Shown piece after piece: positions 18,769-27,479 of a stretch of DNA of 64,000 nucleotides. A model generated the notes under the pieces. That model searched no databases. It was not told the DNA's origin and saw nothing but the letters and a program-made list of their open reading frames with translations. Location: the NCBI GenBank assembly GCA_934692625.1, contig CAKUUC010000003.1, positions 62,001 to 126,000 on the forward strand. Direction: 5' to 3'. The position numbers were made by a program, and so were the translations under genes. The DNA comes from an uncultured Candidatus Melainabacteria bacterium. GTDB lineage: Bacteria > Cyanobacteriota > Vampirovibrionia > Gastranaerophilales > Gastranaerophilaceae. Numbering within the stretch: the stretch's first letter is position 1; the number at the start of each line of letters is the position of its first letter.

Positions 18769-18950
18769 GACTTTTTGGAGCAACCCAGCAAAGCTATTGT
18801 CATTGGAGAAAACTTAGAAAATTTTTGCAATTGTAATGAGCAAATATATTTTCTTGTTATTCTTCTTCGGCTTCGCCTACGCATACTCACCTCACACAAC
18901 TCACCTCAGGTTCGTTGGTTCGCTTTGTAACAATCTGGTAATTAACGCTG

Positions 18951-18968
18951 TTGGCGTGGCAACGCCAA
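18951..18968. terminator. Hairpin, possible terminator for the M16 or murG transcript
   Basis: TTGGCGT (18951-18957) and ACGCCAA (18962-18968) form a perfect stem with a four-base GGCA loop. The T-tract on the plus strand is weak (TACTTTTC), so termination is uncertain. Confidence 0.45.
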
Positions 18969-19012
18969 CCTACTTTTCTAATTCATGATTTTTCTGAATT
19001 GTCACCTAAATC

Positions 19013-20116
19013 TTACCCATTTATCTGTTCAACAATTTTTTGCAAGCCATCGAATTTTGCAAGCGCTAAAGATTTTTGCTGAACTTGATGCAAATAATTT
19101 TCATCTTCAACAAGTGTTTTCACAAGTTCCAACAATTTTTCCGAGGTTAAATCTGCATCTTCTACATACAAGCCTGCGCCTTGTCCAACTACATATTTTG
19201 CATTCTTTCTTTGGTGATCCGCAGCAGCATAAGGATACGGAGCAAAAATCGGAGCAATTCCACTTGCGCAAATTTCCGAAATACTCAACGAACCAGCCCT
19301 TGACACAGCAATATCAGAGGCTTTCAAAACTGTTACCATATCGTCAAAATATGGTCTGACCAGCAAATTTTTATCATTTTCAAATTCAGGATAAACATTG
19401 TTTAACTCAGCAACAACCTTGTCATAATTCTTCTTTCCTGTTTGAAAGATTACCTGCAAACCTAAGTCGTGAGTCAAAGTTTTCAACACCCCAACAGTTG
19501 CGGAGTTTATCGCTTTAGCGCCTTGAGAGCCACCCATAACGCAAACAGTCAATCTATCTTCAAGTCCTAAATTCTGTCTTGCCTGAGATTTTGTTAAAGT
19601 CGAAAACTCGTTACGAATAGGGTTTCCATTTACATAACAATTAGGATTGTTCAACTTTTTCTTAGCCTCTTCAAATGCAATCGACACACTCTTTGCATAC
19701 GGTGAAAATTTTCTTGTCACCAATCCCGGATTTGCATCGCAATCGTGCATTACAAACGGAACTTTCATCACAATACCAGCCATCAAAACCGGTGCCGAAA
19801 CATAACCACCCGTTCCAAAAATCACATCAGGCTTATATTGTTTTATATAAAAACAACATTTTACAAAGGCATGAAACATCTGAAATCCCCATCTCACCAA
19901 AGGAAATCCCAATTTTCTCGGCATGCCGGAAGATATTACTGGCAAAAACTCATAATTTTTACCTTGTACAATAGAAAATTCCATATTATTCGGATTTCCC
20001 ACATAGTAAATTTTTTCCGTATTTTCAGATTTTAACAATTCATCAGCAACCGCAACTGCAGGGTAAATATGCCCCCCGGTTCCGCCACCTGTTATAAAAT
20101 ATGTTTTTTTATTCAT
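19013..20116 (-). CDS. murG: UDP-GlcNAc:lipid I N-acetylglucosaminyltransferase
   Basis: Converts lipid I to lipid II on the inner face of the membrane. The 367-aa GT28 enzyme has the N-terminal glycine loop FITGGGTGGHIYPA, GGSQGAKAIN for the nucleotide-sugar phosphates, and the membrane-binding and UDP-binding C-domain ending ICASGIAPIFAPYPYAAADHQ. The ATG at 20116 lies inside the end of ftsW (8-base overlap) with an AGGA site. It is last in the murF-mraY-murD-ftsW-murG operon. Confidence 0.96.
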   Translation of the reverse strand: MNKKTYFITGGGTGGHIYPAVAVADELLKSENTEKIYYVGNPNNMEFSIVQGKNYEFLPVISSGMPRKLGFPLVRWGFQMFHAFVKCCFYIKQYKPDVIFGTGGYVSAPVLMAGIVMKVPFVMHDCDANPGLVTRKFSPYAKSVSIAFEEAKKKLNNPNCYVNGNPIRNEFSTLTKSQARQNLGLEDRLTVCVMGGSQGAKAINSATVGVLKTLTHDLGLQVIFQTGKKNYDKVVAELNNVYPEFENDKNLLVRPYFDDMVTVLKASDIAVSRAGSLSISEICASGIAPIFAPYPYAAADHQRKNAKYVVGQGAGLYVEDADLTSEKLLELVKTLVEDENYLHQVQQKSLALAKFDGLQKIVEQING

Positions 20117-21314
20117 TTGTTTGAGTTCCTAATCTTTTAATTCTCTGTCTTGATATATTTAATAAAATTCCAACCATAGCAAGCGAAACGATAATAGAAG
20201 TTCCGCCATAACTAATAAACGGCAAAGTTACACCTGTTACCGGCATCAAAGAACTTGCTACAGACATATTGAATAACGCTTGCAAGCCAAATATAAACGT
20301 AATGCCGACCGCTAAAAGTTTGCCGTACATATCCGGACAACGTTTAGCAACCCACATTCCACGAAGAACCAATGCCGCAAACAATCCGATAACGAACAAA
20401 CACCCTAACAGTCCGAATTCTTCCGCTATAATTGCAAAAATAAAGTCAGTATGACATTCTGGCAAGTATGCTAATTTTTGAATAGAGCCGCCATACCCTG
20501 AGCCCATCAATCCGCCTGTAGCAAAGGCAATCAAGGATTGAATAATATTGTATCCTTTGCCTAACGCATCACTTCCTGGGTTTAACCAAATTGTAATTCT
20601 GTCCATCTGGTAACCGCGTAACAGTTTTGGCAAGAATGATAAAACTCCAACACCACCAAAACCTAGCATACAATATACCGGCAACATTGGCCCCATCGCA
20701 ATTAAGTATAAAACTCCGGTCGTTGCCAAAAGAATCAATACCATACTCAAGTTCGGTTGTTTATAAATCAGTCCGAGGATAAAAACCATTTGCCATATAT
20801 ATTTTGATGCAAAGATTTTAACAGTTTCCATACTGATTTTATCTTTAAACATAGTAGCAAGAAGCATACAGAACAAAGGTTTTGCCAATTCGGACGGCTG
20901 AAGTTGCATAAATCCTAAATTTATCCAACGTTTTGCCCCATTAATCACTACCCCTAGCGGTGTAAATTGAAGAATCAGTAACAGTGCAATAACTGTCCAC
21001 ATAAATTTAGTATTATATTTCTCAAGTTTTTTGTAATCAAACCTTGAGAAAAATAACATTGCAACGAACCCTACAATAGCATAAATACCTTGCTTGAAAG
21101 CCATTGTGATAAGCAAAACACCTTCACGTTGACATTTTGGAGCAGTTGCAGAAAATATTGCAAGTAAACCTAATACTACCAAAAAGGCAACAATAACAAG
21201 CAACTGTCTATCAGGTGCAGAAATTATTACACCTGATTTATTATAATGATGTTTTCTACTTTCTCGTCTATCCCTACTTTGACGTTGTGGCGATCTATAC
21301 TCTCGATAAGACAT
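20109..21314 (-). CDS. ftsW: Lipid II polymerase of the SEDS family, FtsW
   Basis: Septal peptidoglycan glycosyltransferase. About ten hydrophobic helices are visible after a basic cytoplasmic N-terminus. SEDS signatures include LQPSELAKPLF, the loop LPECHTDFIFAIIAEEFG, and TGVTLPFISYGGTS near the C-terminus. I chose the ATG at 21314 (MSYREYRS), giving 401 aa and a 20-base overlap with murD; upstream in-frame starts lie deeper inside murD. Position between murD and murG supports FtsW over RodA. Confidence 0.93.
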   Translation of the reverse strand: MSYREYRSPQRQSRDRRESRKHHYNKSGVIISAPDRQLLVIVAFLVVLGLLAIFSATAPKCQREGVLLITMAFKQGIYAIVGFVAMLFFSRFDYKKLEKYNTKFMWTVIALLLILQFTPLGVVINGAKRWINLGFMQLQPSELAKPLFCMLLATMFKDKISMETVKIFASKYIWQMVFILGLIYKQPNLSMVLILLATTGVLYLIAMGPMLPVYCMLGFGGVGVLSFLPKLLRGYQMDRITIWLNPGSDALGKGYNIIQSLIAFATGGLMGSGYGGSIQKLAYLPECHTDFIFAIIAEEFGLLGCLFVIGLFAALVLRGMWVAKRCPDMYGKLLAVGITFIFGLQALFNMSVASSLMPVTGVTLPFISYGGTSIIVSLAMVGILLNISRQRIKRLGTQTNE

Positions 21315-22638
21315 ACTCTCTGAAAACTTCTCCTCTGTGCTCATAACTGTTAAACATATCAAAACTTGCACATGCCGGTGACAACAAAACCACATCAGGT
21401 TTTAATTCAATACATTTGTCAATAGCACTTTCCATTGTCTTTTCTTTGATAATATTATCAAATCCGTTTGCTCTCAAATTTTGCTCAAATCGTTCTGTTG
21501 CTTCACCAATAAGAACAACTGTTTTGATATGAGCATTTACAGATTTGCAAAACTCTGTCAAATCAGTGTTTTTATCTCTACCACCGGCAATCAACGCAAC
21601 GTTTGTATTATTGAATGAATCAATTGCGACAATTGCTGCCTCTGGATTAGTCGCCTTAGAATCATTGTAGAATGTGATACCGTCTTTTTCTATAATTTTT
21701 TCAAGACGATGTGCAGGTGCTTTAAATTCCATAATTGCTTTTTTTATTAACTCATTTGGAACACCTGTCAATTTTGCACAAATAATCGCACACATTATGT
21801 TTTGATAATTGTGTTCCCCAAGTAGCGGACATTCTTTGAGCGTAATAATTTCTTCCGCGTTTCCGTTTTGCTTATAAATAATTTTACCGTTTTCTTCATA
21901 ACAACAATTGTCACCGATATTTCCGGCAAACATGAAAATTTCACCTTCTGCTTTTTTAGAAAATTCAAGCAATTTTTCATCTTTAGCATTCAAAACACTG
22001 TATTTAGGTGCTTGTGGAGAAAGAAAAACTTTAGCCTTAGCTTTGAAGTAATTTTCTAGCCCTTGGTGCCAATCAATATGGTCAGGAGTGAAATTTGTCC
22101 AAACTGAAATAAATGGTTTCAAAGACGGAGTCATTGCCAATTGGTAAGAACTTGCTTCACAAATAAAATAATCTAAATTTTCATCTGCAATATTACAAGG
22201 TGGTTGACCAATATTACCGCACGCCTTGACATTCAAAGATTTCGCCAAAATATGTTCGGTTAAAGCGGTAGTTGTAGTTTTACCGTTTGTTCCTGTAATG
22301 ATAATAAACGGAATATCACATTCACGATAAGCCAACTCTAGTTCAGATATAACAGGAATATTTTTTGCAACTATACGTTTAATAATTTCGCTATGCGGAG
22401 GAATTCCGGGACTGGAAACAACCAATTCCGCATTATCGACAAACTCATCAGAATGCGAACCAAATTCAACGTTTATACCTAAACTTTTCAAATCAGAAAC
22501 TTTGTACATATTTTCTTCATCTACATACTTACCTTCTGATAAATAGACAATCGCACCGTGTTTTTTTGCGAATTTAGCAGCCGCAATACCGCTTTTTGAG
22601 AGTCCTAAAACAAGAACTTTTTTACCTCTTATACTCAT
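21295..22638 (-). CDS. murD: UDP-N-acetylmuramoylalanine--D-glutamate ligase
   Basis: ATP-dependent Mur ligase that adds D-Glu to the peptidoglycan precursor. The chain (447 aa) has the Rossmann-like substrate domain with VLGLSKSGIAAA at the start, the ATP-binding ITGTNGKTTTTA (about 114-125), and the ligase C-domain with YNDSKATNPEA and LIAGGRDKN. The start overlaps the mraY stop through TAATG, implying coupled translation. Confidence 0.96.
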   Translation of the reverse strand: MSIRGKKVLVLGLSKSGIAAAKFAKKHGAIVYLSEGKYVDEENMYKVSDLKSLGINVEFGSHSDEFVDNAELVVSSPGIPPHSEIIKRIVAKNIPVISELELAYRECDIPFIIITGTNGKTTTTALTEHILAKSLNVKACGNIGQPPCNIADENLDYFICEASSYQLAMTPSLKPFISVWTNFTPDHIDWHQGLENYFKAKAKVFLSPQAPKYSVLNAKDEKLLEFSKKAEGEIFMFAGNIGDNCCYEENGKIIYKQNGNAEEIITLKECPLLGEHNYQNIMCAIICAKLTGVPNELIKKAIMEFKAPAHRLEKIIEKDGITFYNDSKATNPEAAIVAIDSFNNTNVALIAGGRDKNTDLTEFCKSVNAHIKTVVLIGEATERFEQNLRANGFDNIIKEKTMESAIDKCIELKPDVVLLSPACASFDMFNSYEHRGEVFREYVLSRV

Positions 22639-23618
22639 TATAAAATTCCTCTGCTGAATAATTCAAATAATACAAATGCAAATACGGAAAGCAACAAAGA
22701 AATCGTTGCAAACACAACAACCACTTTCTTTTCACTCCATCCAAGAAGTTCAAAATGGTGGTGAATAGGAGCCATTTTAAAAACTCTTTTTCCCGTAGTT
22801 TTAAAACTTGTTACCTGTATAATTACAGACAATGTTTCCATTACAAAAACTCCGCCAATGAAAATCAACAAGAATTCAAATTTGCCTAAAACAGCCAATG
22901 TACCGAGCAAACCACCAATAGCAAGAGATCCTGTATCCCCCATAAAAACTTCTGCCTTTGGTTTGTTGAACTTTAAGAAACCCAACAAAGCACCAGCAAC
23001 TGCCGCAGCAATAATCGCTAATTCTGTTTCACCTGTAAAATAAGAAATCAAAGCACAAGTGATAAATGCAGGAACACCACACCCTGCGGCAAGTCCATCT
23101 AAGCCATCAGTCAAATTATAAGCATTTGAAGCGCCTGTAATAATAAATACTGCAAAGAATGGATATAACCATTTCAAATCCAAAACAAAATTACCTATCG
23201 CAAAGTTGCACGCACTTGGGTTTGTTGTAACCAAAAACAATGTCGGAAGCATCGCAATTGCAATTTGTCTGAATAATTTTCCACGAGCAGACAAGCCGTC
23301 ATTATTTTTACCTTTTATTTTTATATAATCATCTTGAAATCCCGCAAATGTGTAAAATCCAAGTGTAATAATTGTTATCAATGCGATTGTTGTCATTTTT
23401 TGAGCCAACAAAAGAGTTGTAACAGATGCCAAAATTATTGCAGCAATAATAAACACACCGCCTGTTGTCGGAGTTCCTTGTTTTTTAGCATGATTTTCAG
23501 GCGCCAAATCTTTAACATATTGCCCAATCATTTTTTTCTTTAGCATATCAATATACGGTACGCCGAAAAGCATACACAAAATCATTCCCAAAATGAATGC
23601 TATAGCTATCATTCTCAT
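22638..23618 (-). CDS. mraY: Phospho-N-acetylmuramoyl-pentapeptide transferase
   Basis: Integral membrane enzyme that makes lipid I from UDP-MurNAc-pentapeptide and undecaprenyl phosphate. About ten membrane helices. Family signatures are all present: HAKKQGTPTTGG, the first aspartate pair in FQDDYIKI, NAYNLTDGLDGLAAG, FMGDTGSLAIGG and the PIHHHFELLGW histidine loop. 326 aa is normal. It is joined to murF and murD by TAATG overlaps. Confidence 0.97.
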   Translation of the reverse strand: MRMIAIAFILGMILCMLFGVPYIDMLKKKMIGQYVKDLAPENHAKKQGTPTTGGVFIIAAIILASVTTLLLAQKMTTIALITIITLGFYTFAGFQDDYIKIKGKNNDGLSARGKLFRQIAIAMLPTLFLVTTNPSACNFAIGNFVLDLKWLYPFFAVFIITGASNAYNLTDGLDGLAAGCGVPAFITCALISYFTGETELAIIAAAVAGALLGFLKFNKPKAEVFMGDTGSLAIGGLLGTLAVLGKFEFLLIFIGGVFVMETLSVIIQVTSFKTTGKRVFKMAPIHHHFELLGWSEKKVVVVFATISLLLSVFAFVLFELFSRGIL

Positions 23619-24949
23619 TATTTTATCCCTCTTACATTTTCAATAATTTTCTCAAATTCCATAGAACGTGAAGCCTTCAAAAATACGGTTTCACTATTTG
23701 AACAAGTTTTTACAATCTCTTTTGCGACTTGCTCATTATCATCAAAATACTTAACTTCAAATCCGCTTTGTTCCAAGACTTTTCCGATTTCTGCCGCTAA
23801 ATCTCCGACAACAAAATATTTAACATCTTTTCTCAATTCGGATAAATACACTCCAACTTCTTTATGGTATTGAACTTCATTTTCACCCAATTCACCCATA
23901 TTTCCGAGAACAACAACCGGCTTTTCATAAAGTTCAACAAAAGTTTTAACAGAAGCCTTCATTGAATCCGGGTTTGCATTATAACTGTCATTGATAAAAT
24001 TTATTCCGCCAACATTTTCTACTTCCCAACGTTTTTCAATCGGTTTGTAACTTCTTAACCCTTGAGCAATTTCATCATAAGTTAAGCCAATGCAATAGCC
24101 CAACTCAATTGCCGCCAAAGAGTTTTCGATATTATAATCTCCTTCAACATTGAGTTCATAAACATTATTTTTATACTCAAATTTTGAATATCCGATTTTT
24201 CGTTCCAAAATTTTTACATCATTTAGCGAATAAAAAATCTTTTTACCGTTATATTTTAAATGTTTTTTGATAATTTCTTGATTTAACGCGATAAAAGCAC
24301 CATTTTCCTTCAACCCTGCAGCAATTTCACATTTTGCTTTTGCAATATTGTCTAAACTACCCAAACGTCCGATATGCGCAGTTCCTGAGTTTGTAATAAT
24401 TGCGTAATCTGGCTCTAAATGAGTAGAAATCAGTTCAATTTCTCCCAAACCTCTCATGCCGGCTTCTACAACAAGCGCTTGAGTGTCCGTAGGCATTCCA
24501 AGAACAGTTTGACAAAAACCTATTTCATTATTGTGATTTGAAAAAGTTTTTTGAGTTTTGAATTTTTGAGAAAGTACAGAATAGACAATTTCTTTTGTTG
24601 TAGTTTTACCTGAACTTCCTGTAATCATAATAGTTTTAGGGTTCAGTTTAAAACGGTAAAATTTTGCAATGTTAAGATACGCTTCTTTCGTATCAGAAAC
24701 TTTTAACACAAGTTTTGCATTATCAAAAACAGTATCAGTTGTCGTAAAATAACCTACAGCACCAGCATTTAGTGCTTGTTCTATAAATTTTTCACCATCA
24801 AAATTAGCACCTTTTAATGGCAAATAGATATCACCTTTTGCAATCGTTCTTGTATCAGTTGAAATCTTAAAACCTTCAAAATTTCCACAATCATTTTTCA
24901 GGCATTGTGCACCTGTAGCCTCTATTAATTCTTCCCTATTAAACATCAT
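23618..24949 (-). CDS. murF: UDP-N-acetylmuramoyl-tripeptide--D-alanyl-D-alanine ligase
   Basis: Adds D-Ala-D-Ala to complete the pentapeptide. P-loop MITGSSGKTTTKE, the ligase motif NDSYNANPDSM and VLGNMGELGE identify MurF. First gene of the cell-wall operon. Two adjacent ATGs at 24949 and 24946 (MMFNREEL) match the usual MurF start; another at 24979 would add ten residues. No ribosome site precedes any of them, but TATTATAAT lies just upstream, so a leaderless start is possible. I list 443 aa from 24949. Confidence 0.94.
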   Translation of the reverse strand: MMFNREELIEATGAQCLKNDCGNFEGFKISTDTRTIAKGDIYLPLKGANFDGEKFIEQALNAGAVGYFTTTDTVFDNAKLVLKVSDTKEAYLNIAKFYRFKLNPKTIMITGSSGKTTTKEIVYSVLSQKFKTQKTFSNHNNEIGFCQTVLGMPTDTQALVVEAGMRGLGEIELISTHLEPDYAIITNSGTAHIGRLGSLDNIAKAKCEIAAGLKENGAFIALNQEIIKKHLKYNGKKIFYSLNDVKILERKIGYSKFEYKNNVYELNVEGDYNIENSLAAIELGYCIGLTYDEIAQGLRSYKPIEKRWEVENVGGINFINDSYNANPDSMKASVKTFVELYEKPVVVLGNMGELGENEVQYHKEVGVYLSELRKDVKYFVVGDLAAEIGKVLEQSGFEVKYFDDNEQVAKEIVKTCSNSETVFLKASRSMEFEKIIENVRGIK

Positions 24950-25015
24950 AAAATTATAATACTTCAAAAACGCACTCATAGCTACAAGGTTAATAAAAAT
25001 TAAAAGAAATAAAAT

Positions 25016-25675
25016 TTACCAAGGATAATCTTTTGTAATTTTCCAATTTGCTCTACGAATCAGTTCTGCACAGTAATCGCCATAAGTTCCGCCATTAGCA
25101 ATTGCAGAATCACTCAAGCCGTATCCGGCAGGCATAAACATACTTCCATCAGCCGTAACTCTAAAAATGAATACATCTTTACAAAAAGTGTTTGGAAGCT
25201 TGCTACCGTTGATATCAACCAAAATCGTATGCTGTGCTATATTTCCACTAACACCTGCCCTAGGCTGAAACAAATAAAAGAATCCGTTATTTGTAATATA
25301 ACTTACATTGGAACGTTGAGTCATAAGTGTAGCATTTCGGGTTCCATTCTTTGATTTAAAAGGCTTATTAGTTGCATAACCGCATTCAGGACCTGTCAAA
25401 CAAAATTGCGATACTTTGAAATAAGGTTTCCAGTAGGTGTCAAAATAGTCTTTAGGTGTAACATTTGTCAAATCTCTTTCTGTCATTGCTCCATTTTCGG
25501 TAAAACCCATTCGATATCCTTGATTTACTTCTGCCATTGCCCTTTTTAGTTTATTCACAGTAATTGTCTTTTCTATACTATTAAATAAGACCGGAAGAGT
25601 CATTGCAGCCACAACACCGATAATACCCAAGGTTATCAAAACTTCGGCTAAAGTAAACGCTTTCTTAAGACTCAT
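25016..25675 (-). CDS. Prepilin-like secreted protein with type IV N-terminal methylation motif, 219 aa
   Basis: The N-terminus MSLKKAFTLAEVLITLG is a prepilin signal: a short basic leader, the processing site before the Phe, Glu at +5 and a hydrophobic helix (IIGVVAAMTLPVLF). Prepilin peptidase should cleave it, and it is then assembled as a pilin, pseudopilin or is shed. The rest is a globular domain with several cysteines (FCLTGPECGY, FCKDV). The ATG at 25675 sits eight bases after AGGAGG; a GTG six bases upstream abuts the ribosome site and is not used. It diverges from an XRE regulator across a palindrome-covered promoter and is a likely target of it. Confidence 0.88.
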   Translation of the reverse strand: MSLKKAFTLAEVLITLGIIGVVAAMTLPVLFNSIEKTITVNKLKRAMAEVNQGYRMGFTENGAMTERDLTNVTPKDYFDTYWKPYFKVSQFCLTGPECGYATNKPFKSKNGTRNATLMTQRSNVSYITNNGFFYLFQPRAGVSGNIAQHTILVDINGSKLPNTFCKDVFIFRVTADGSMFMPAGYGLSDSAIANGGTYGDYCAELIRRANWKITKDYPW

Positions 25676-25697
25676 ATTCACACCCTCCTAGATTTAT

Positions 25698-25726
25698 ACA
25701 ATAACGCACATGCGCGTTATTGTCAA
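25698..25726 (-). promoter_or_regulatory. Promoter of the prepilin gene
   Basis: Minus strand TTGACA (25721-25726), 17 bases, then TATTGT (25698-25703). The -35 is perfect and the spacing ideal. The spacer and -10 are covered by the palindrome at 25699-25722. Confidence 0.7.
25699..25722. promoter_or_regulatory. Perfect palindrome, candidate operator
   Basis: CAATAACGC (25699-25707) and GCGTTATTG (25714-25722) form a perfect 9+9 inverted repeat with a six-base spacer, lying exactly over the prepilin promoter core. A dimeric regulator bound here would block RNA polymerase. The adjacent XRE gene (25811) is the obvious candidate. Confidence 0.65.
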
Positions 25727-25810
25727 TTCAAAACAAGTCATATATGCGTTGTTTTAGTTCTATCAAACAAGATATATCATAAGGAAATAAGTTAAATAAA
25801 AGGACGATAT

Positions 25811-26134
25811 ATGGAAAACTTTTCCGCTCAAAAAACAGGCGAACTCATAAAATTTTACAGAAAGAAAACCGGCATAACTCAATTTGAACTGGCAGAACTT
25901 GTCGGAATTGACGAGAAACAAATCGGTAAAATTGAACGCGGAGTTCACTATCCGAGCGTTCCGACATTTCTAAAAATAATAAAGGTATTAAAGATAAATA
26001 TCGAAAAATTTTACACAGACAACAAAATTACCCCAACGAATAAAGAAAATAAACTCTCAAGACTGATAAGAAAACTCACACCACAACAAGCAGAAAAAAT
26101 TTACAAAATCGCTAAAATCATGATTTCAGAGTAG
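25811..26134 (+). CDS. XRE-family helix-turn-helix transcriptional regulator, 107 aa
   Basis: N-terminal HTH_3 domain (about 9-62): LIKFYRKKTGITQFELAEL, VGIDEKQIGKIERG and YPSVPTFLKIIKVLKI follow the Cro/C1 five-helix pattern. A short C-terminal helical tail (about 75-107) may mediate dimerisation. AGGA precedes the ATG. It is divergent from the prepilin gene, with a perfect palindrome between them, and may repress that promoter and its own. Confidence 0.88.
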   Translation: MENFSAQKTGELIKFYRKKTGITQFELAELVGIDEKQIGKIERGVHYPSVPTFLKIIKVLKINIEKFYTDNKITPTNKENKLSRLIRKLTPQQAEKIYKIAKIMISE

Positions 26135-26161
26135 TTTCAAGTTAATAAAAATTAAAACTAC

Positions 26162-26190
26162 TTGACTTATAAAACAGACTGATAGATAAT
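26162..26190 (+). promoter_or_regulatory. Promoter of rplU-rpmA
   Basis: TTGACT (26162-26167), 17-base spacer, GATAAT (26185-26190). It is 80 bases upstream of the rplU start, leaving room for a leader that may carry autoregulation by L21, though no known structure was recognised. Confidence 0.65.
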
Positions 26191-26269
26191 TATCATACGT
26201 TATTATAGGGTCAATCGTTTAACAAAACCCCAAAAAGGTTACGAAACCCGCAATGAAAGGAAAGTAAAA

Positions 26270-26614
26270 ATGTACGCAATAGTCGAAACAGGCGGAAAAC
26301 AATATCAAGTAGAAGAAGGACGCTACGTTGATGTTGAATTATTAGATGGCGAAAAAGATTCAAAAGTAGTTTTTGACAAAATCGTTATGATTGTTAACGG
26401 TAAGAAATCAAAAGTAGGACAACCTTACGTATCAGGCGCTTCTGCTGAAGGTAAAATCGTTTTACATGACAGAGCAAAGAAAATTATCGTTTACAAACAA
26501 AGACCTAAAAAAGGTTACAGAAAAAAACAAGGTCACAGACAAGGTTACACAAGAGTTATGATTTCTAAAATCAGAACAACTGCTCAAAAGTCTGCTGAAG
26601 CAACTGCTGAATAA
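26270..26614 (+). CDS. rplU: 50S ribosomal protein L21
   Basis: Large-subunit protein that binds 23S rRNA domain II with L20. The 114-aa chain starts MYAIVETGGKQYQVEEG and has the RNA-binding C-terminal KQRPKKGYRKKQGHRQGYT. AAAGGAAAG precedes the ATG. It forms an operon with rpmA, 48 bases downstream. Confidence 0.97.
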   Translation: MYAIVETGGKQYQVEEGRYVDVELLDGEKDSKVVFDKIVMIVNGKKSKVGQPYVSGASAEGKIVLHDRAKKIIVYKQRPKKGYRKKQGHRQGYTRVMISKIRTTAQKSAEATAE

Positions 26615-26662
26615 GTAGTCTAAAATCGTTATAAGTACAAAAGAAAAAAGGAGAAAAGAAAA

Positions 26663-26917
26663 ATGGCACATAAGAAAGGTATGGGATCCACCCGTAACGG
26701 CCGTGACTCCGAAGCTAAGCGTTTAGGCGTTAAAAAGTTCGGCGGCGAAACCGTTAAAGCAGGTAATATCCTTGTTCGTCAAAGAGGAACTAAAATTCAC
26801 CCTGGTATCAATGTTGGTATCGGTTCTGATGATACATTGTTTGCTTTGACTGATGGTGTAGTTAAATTTGAACCACACAGAAGAACAAGAAAACAAGTTA
26901 GCGTTTATTCAGCATAA
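26663..26917 (+). CDS. rpmA: 50S ribosomal protein L27
   Basis: Basic protein whose N-terminus reaches toward the peptidyl-transferase centre. The 84-aa chain begins MAHKKGMGSTRNGRDSEAKR and has VRQRGTKIHPGINVGIG. There is no cleavable Firmicutes-type N-terminal extension. AAGGAG precedes the ATG; a terminator follows. Confidence 0.97.
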   Translation: MAHKKGMGSTRNGRDSEAKRLGVKKFGGETVKAGNILVRQRGTKIHPGINVGIGSDDTLFALTDGVVKFEPHRRTRKQVSVYSA

Positions 26918-26940
26918 GATAAACGAAGAACAACAATTTA

Positions 26941-26974
26941 AAAAGAGTCAATTCATTACGAATTGACTCTTTTT
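26941..26974. terminator. Bidirectional intrinsic terminator
   Basis: AAGAGTCAATTC (26942-26953) and GAATTGACTCTT (26959-26970) form a perfect 12-bp stem with a five-base loop and T-runs on both strands, serving rpmA and the convergent gene at 27000. Confidence 0.92.
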
Positions 26975-26999
26975 TGTTTCGCTCCTTTTTCAATTTTTT

Positions 27000-27293
27000 T
27001 TATGATGCCAAACTTTTATCCCAAGCAACACCATAATTATTGAAATCTTCATCAGTCACACAAAGTGTTTTTGAACCGTTATTTTTTGCGGCAAGTAAAT
27101 ATTCCTCCGCATCAATTCCGGCATATTTTGCTTGCAAATCTGTCACATAATGGTTATCTCTTGCGATTTTTGTATAATCATTTTTTTGTGCAACATTGAA
27201 AGTTTGAACTGTATTTTTCGGCACAAAAGTCGTTTTATTTGTGTTTGCGTAATCAACTTTACCTAATACAACATTTAGAATATTAATTGTCAT
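27000..27293 (-). CDS. Small hypothetical protein, 97 aa
   Basis: Not recognised. It begins MTINILNVVLG, has no cysteine in the N-terminal half and no signal peptide. The middle DYTKIARDNHYVTDLQAKYAGI looks helical. ATG at 27293 is chosen because GGAG lies eight bases upstream; a GTG at 27299 would leave only two. The upstream region (27302-27332, minus strand) carries the TTTATA/GTAAGAGAG leader similar to that of other lineage-specific genes here. Confidence 0.65.
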   Translation of the reverse strand: MTINILNVVLGKVDYANTNKTTFVPKNTVQTFNVAQKNDYTKIARDNHYVTDLQAKYAGIDAEEYLLAAKNNGSKTLCVTDEDFNNYGVAWDKSLAS

Positions 27294-27301
27294 ACTCACA
27301 T

Positions 27302-27332
27302 CTCCATATATTTGCTCTCTTACTTTTATAAA
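27302..27332 (-). promoter_or_regulatory. Shared leader/promoter motif (copy 2)
   Basis: TTTATAAAAGTAAGAGAG followed by GGAG. It is similar to the regions upstream of 351, 30662 and 41522. Confidence 0.4.
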
Positions 27333-27479
27333 GTATTTTTGAATTTCAAAATTTCAGGACTTGAACAAATCGTTACAAAACTTAAATTCAAGAAACGGAA
27401 GTTTTGAAACAGTTGAAAAGAAAGTTAATTTTTGATAATATCAGGATAACCGAGAGAACAGAAAGAAAAAGAGGTAAAA

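Larger units (their letters stand above)
18466..19012. other. 547-base convergent spacer with several repeats
   Basis: Between the ends of the M16 gene and murG. I see no convincing gene. It contains three hairpin-forming elements listed separately (18607-18628, 18698-18768, 18951-18968). The base composition here is more GC-rich than the flanking genes in places, consistent with inserted repeat elements. Confidence 0.6.

Noticed and set aside
18981..19359. Plus-strand open frame opposite murG
   Set aside because: Antisense shadow of murG; typical frame overlap.
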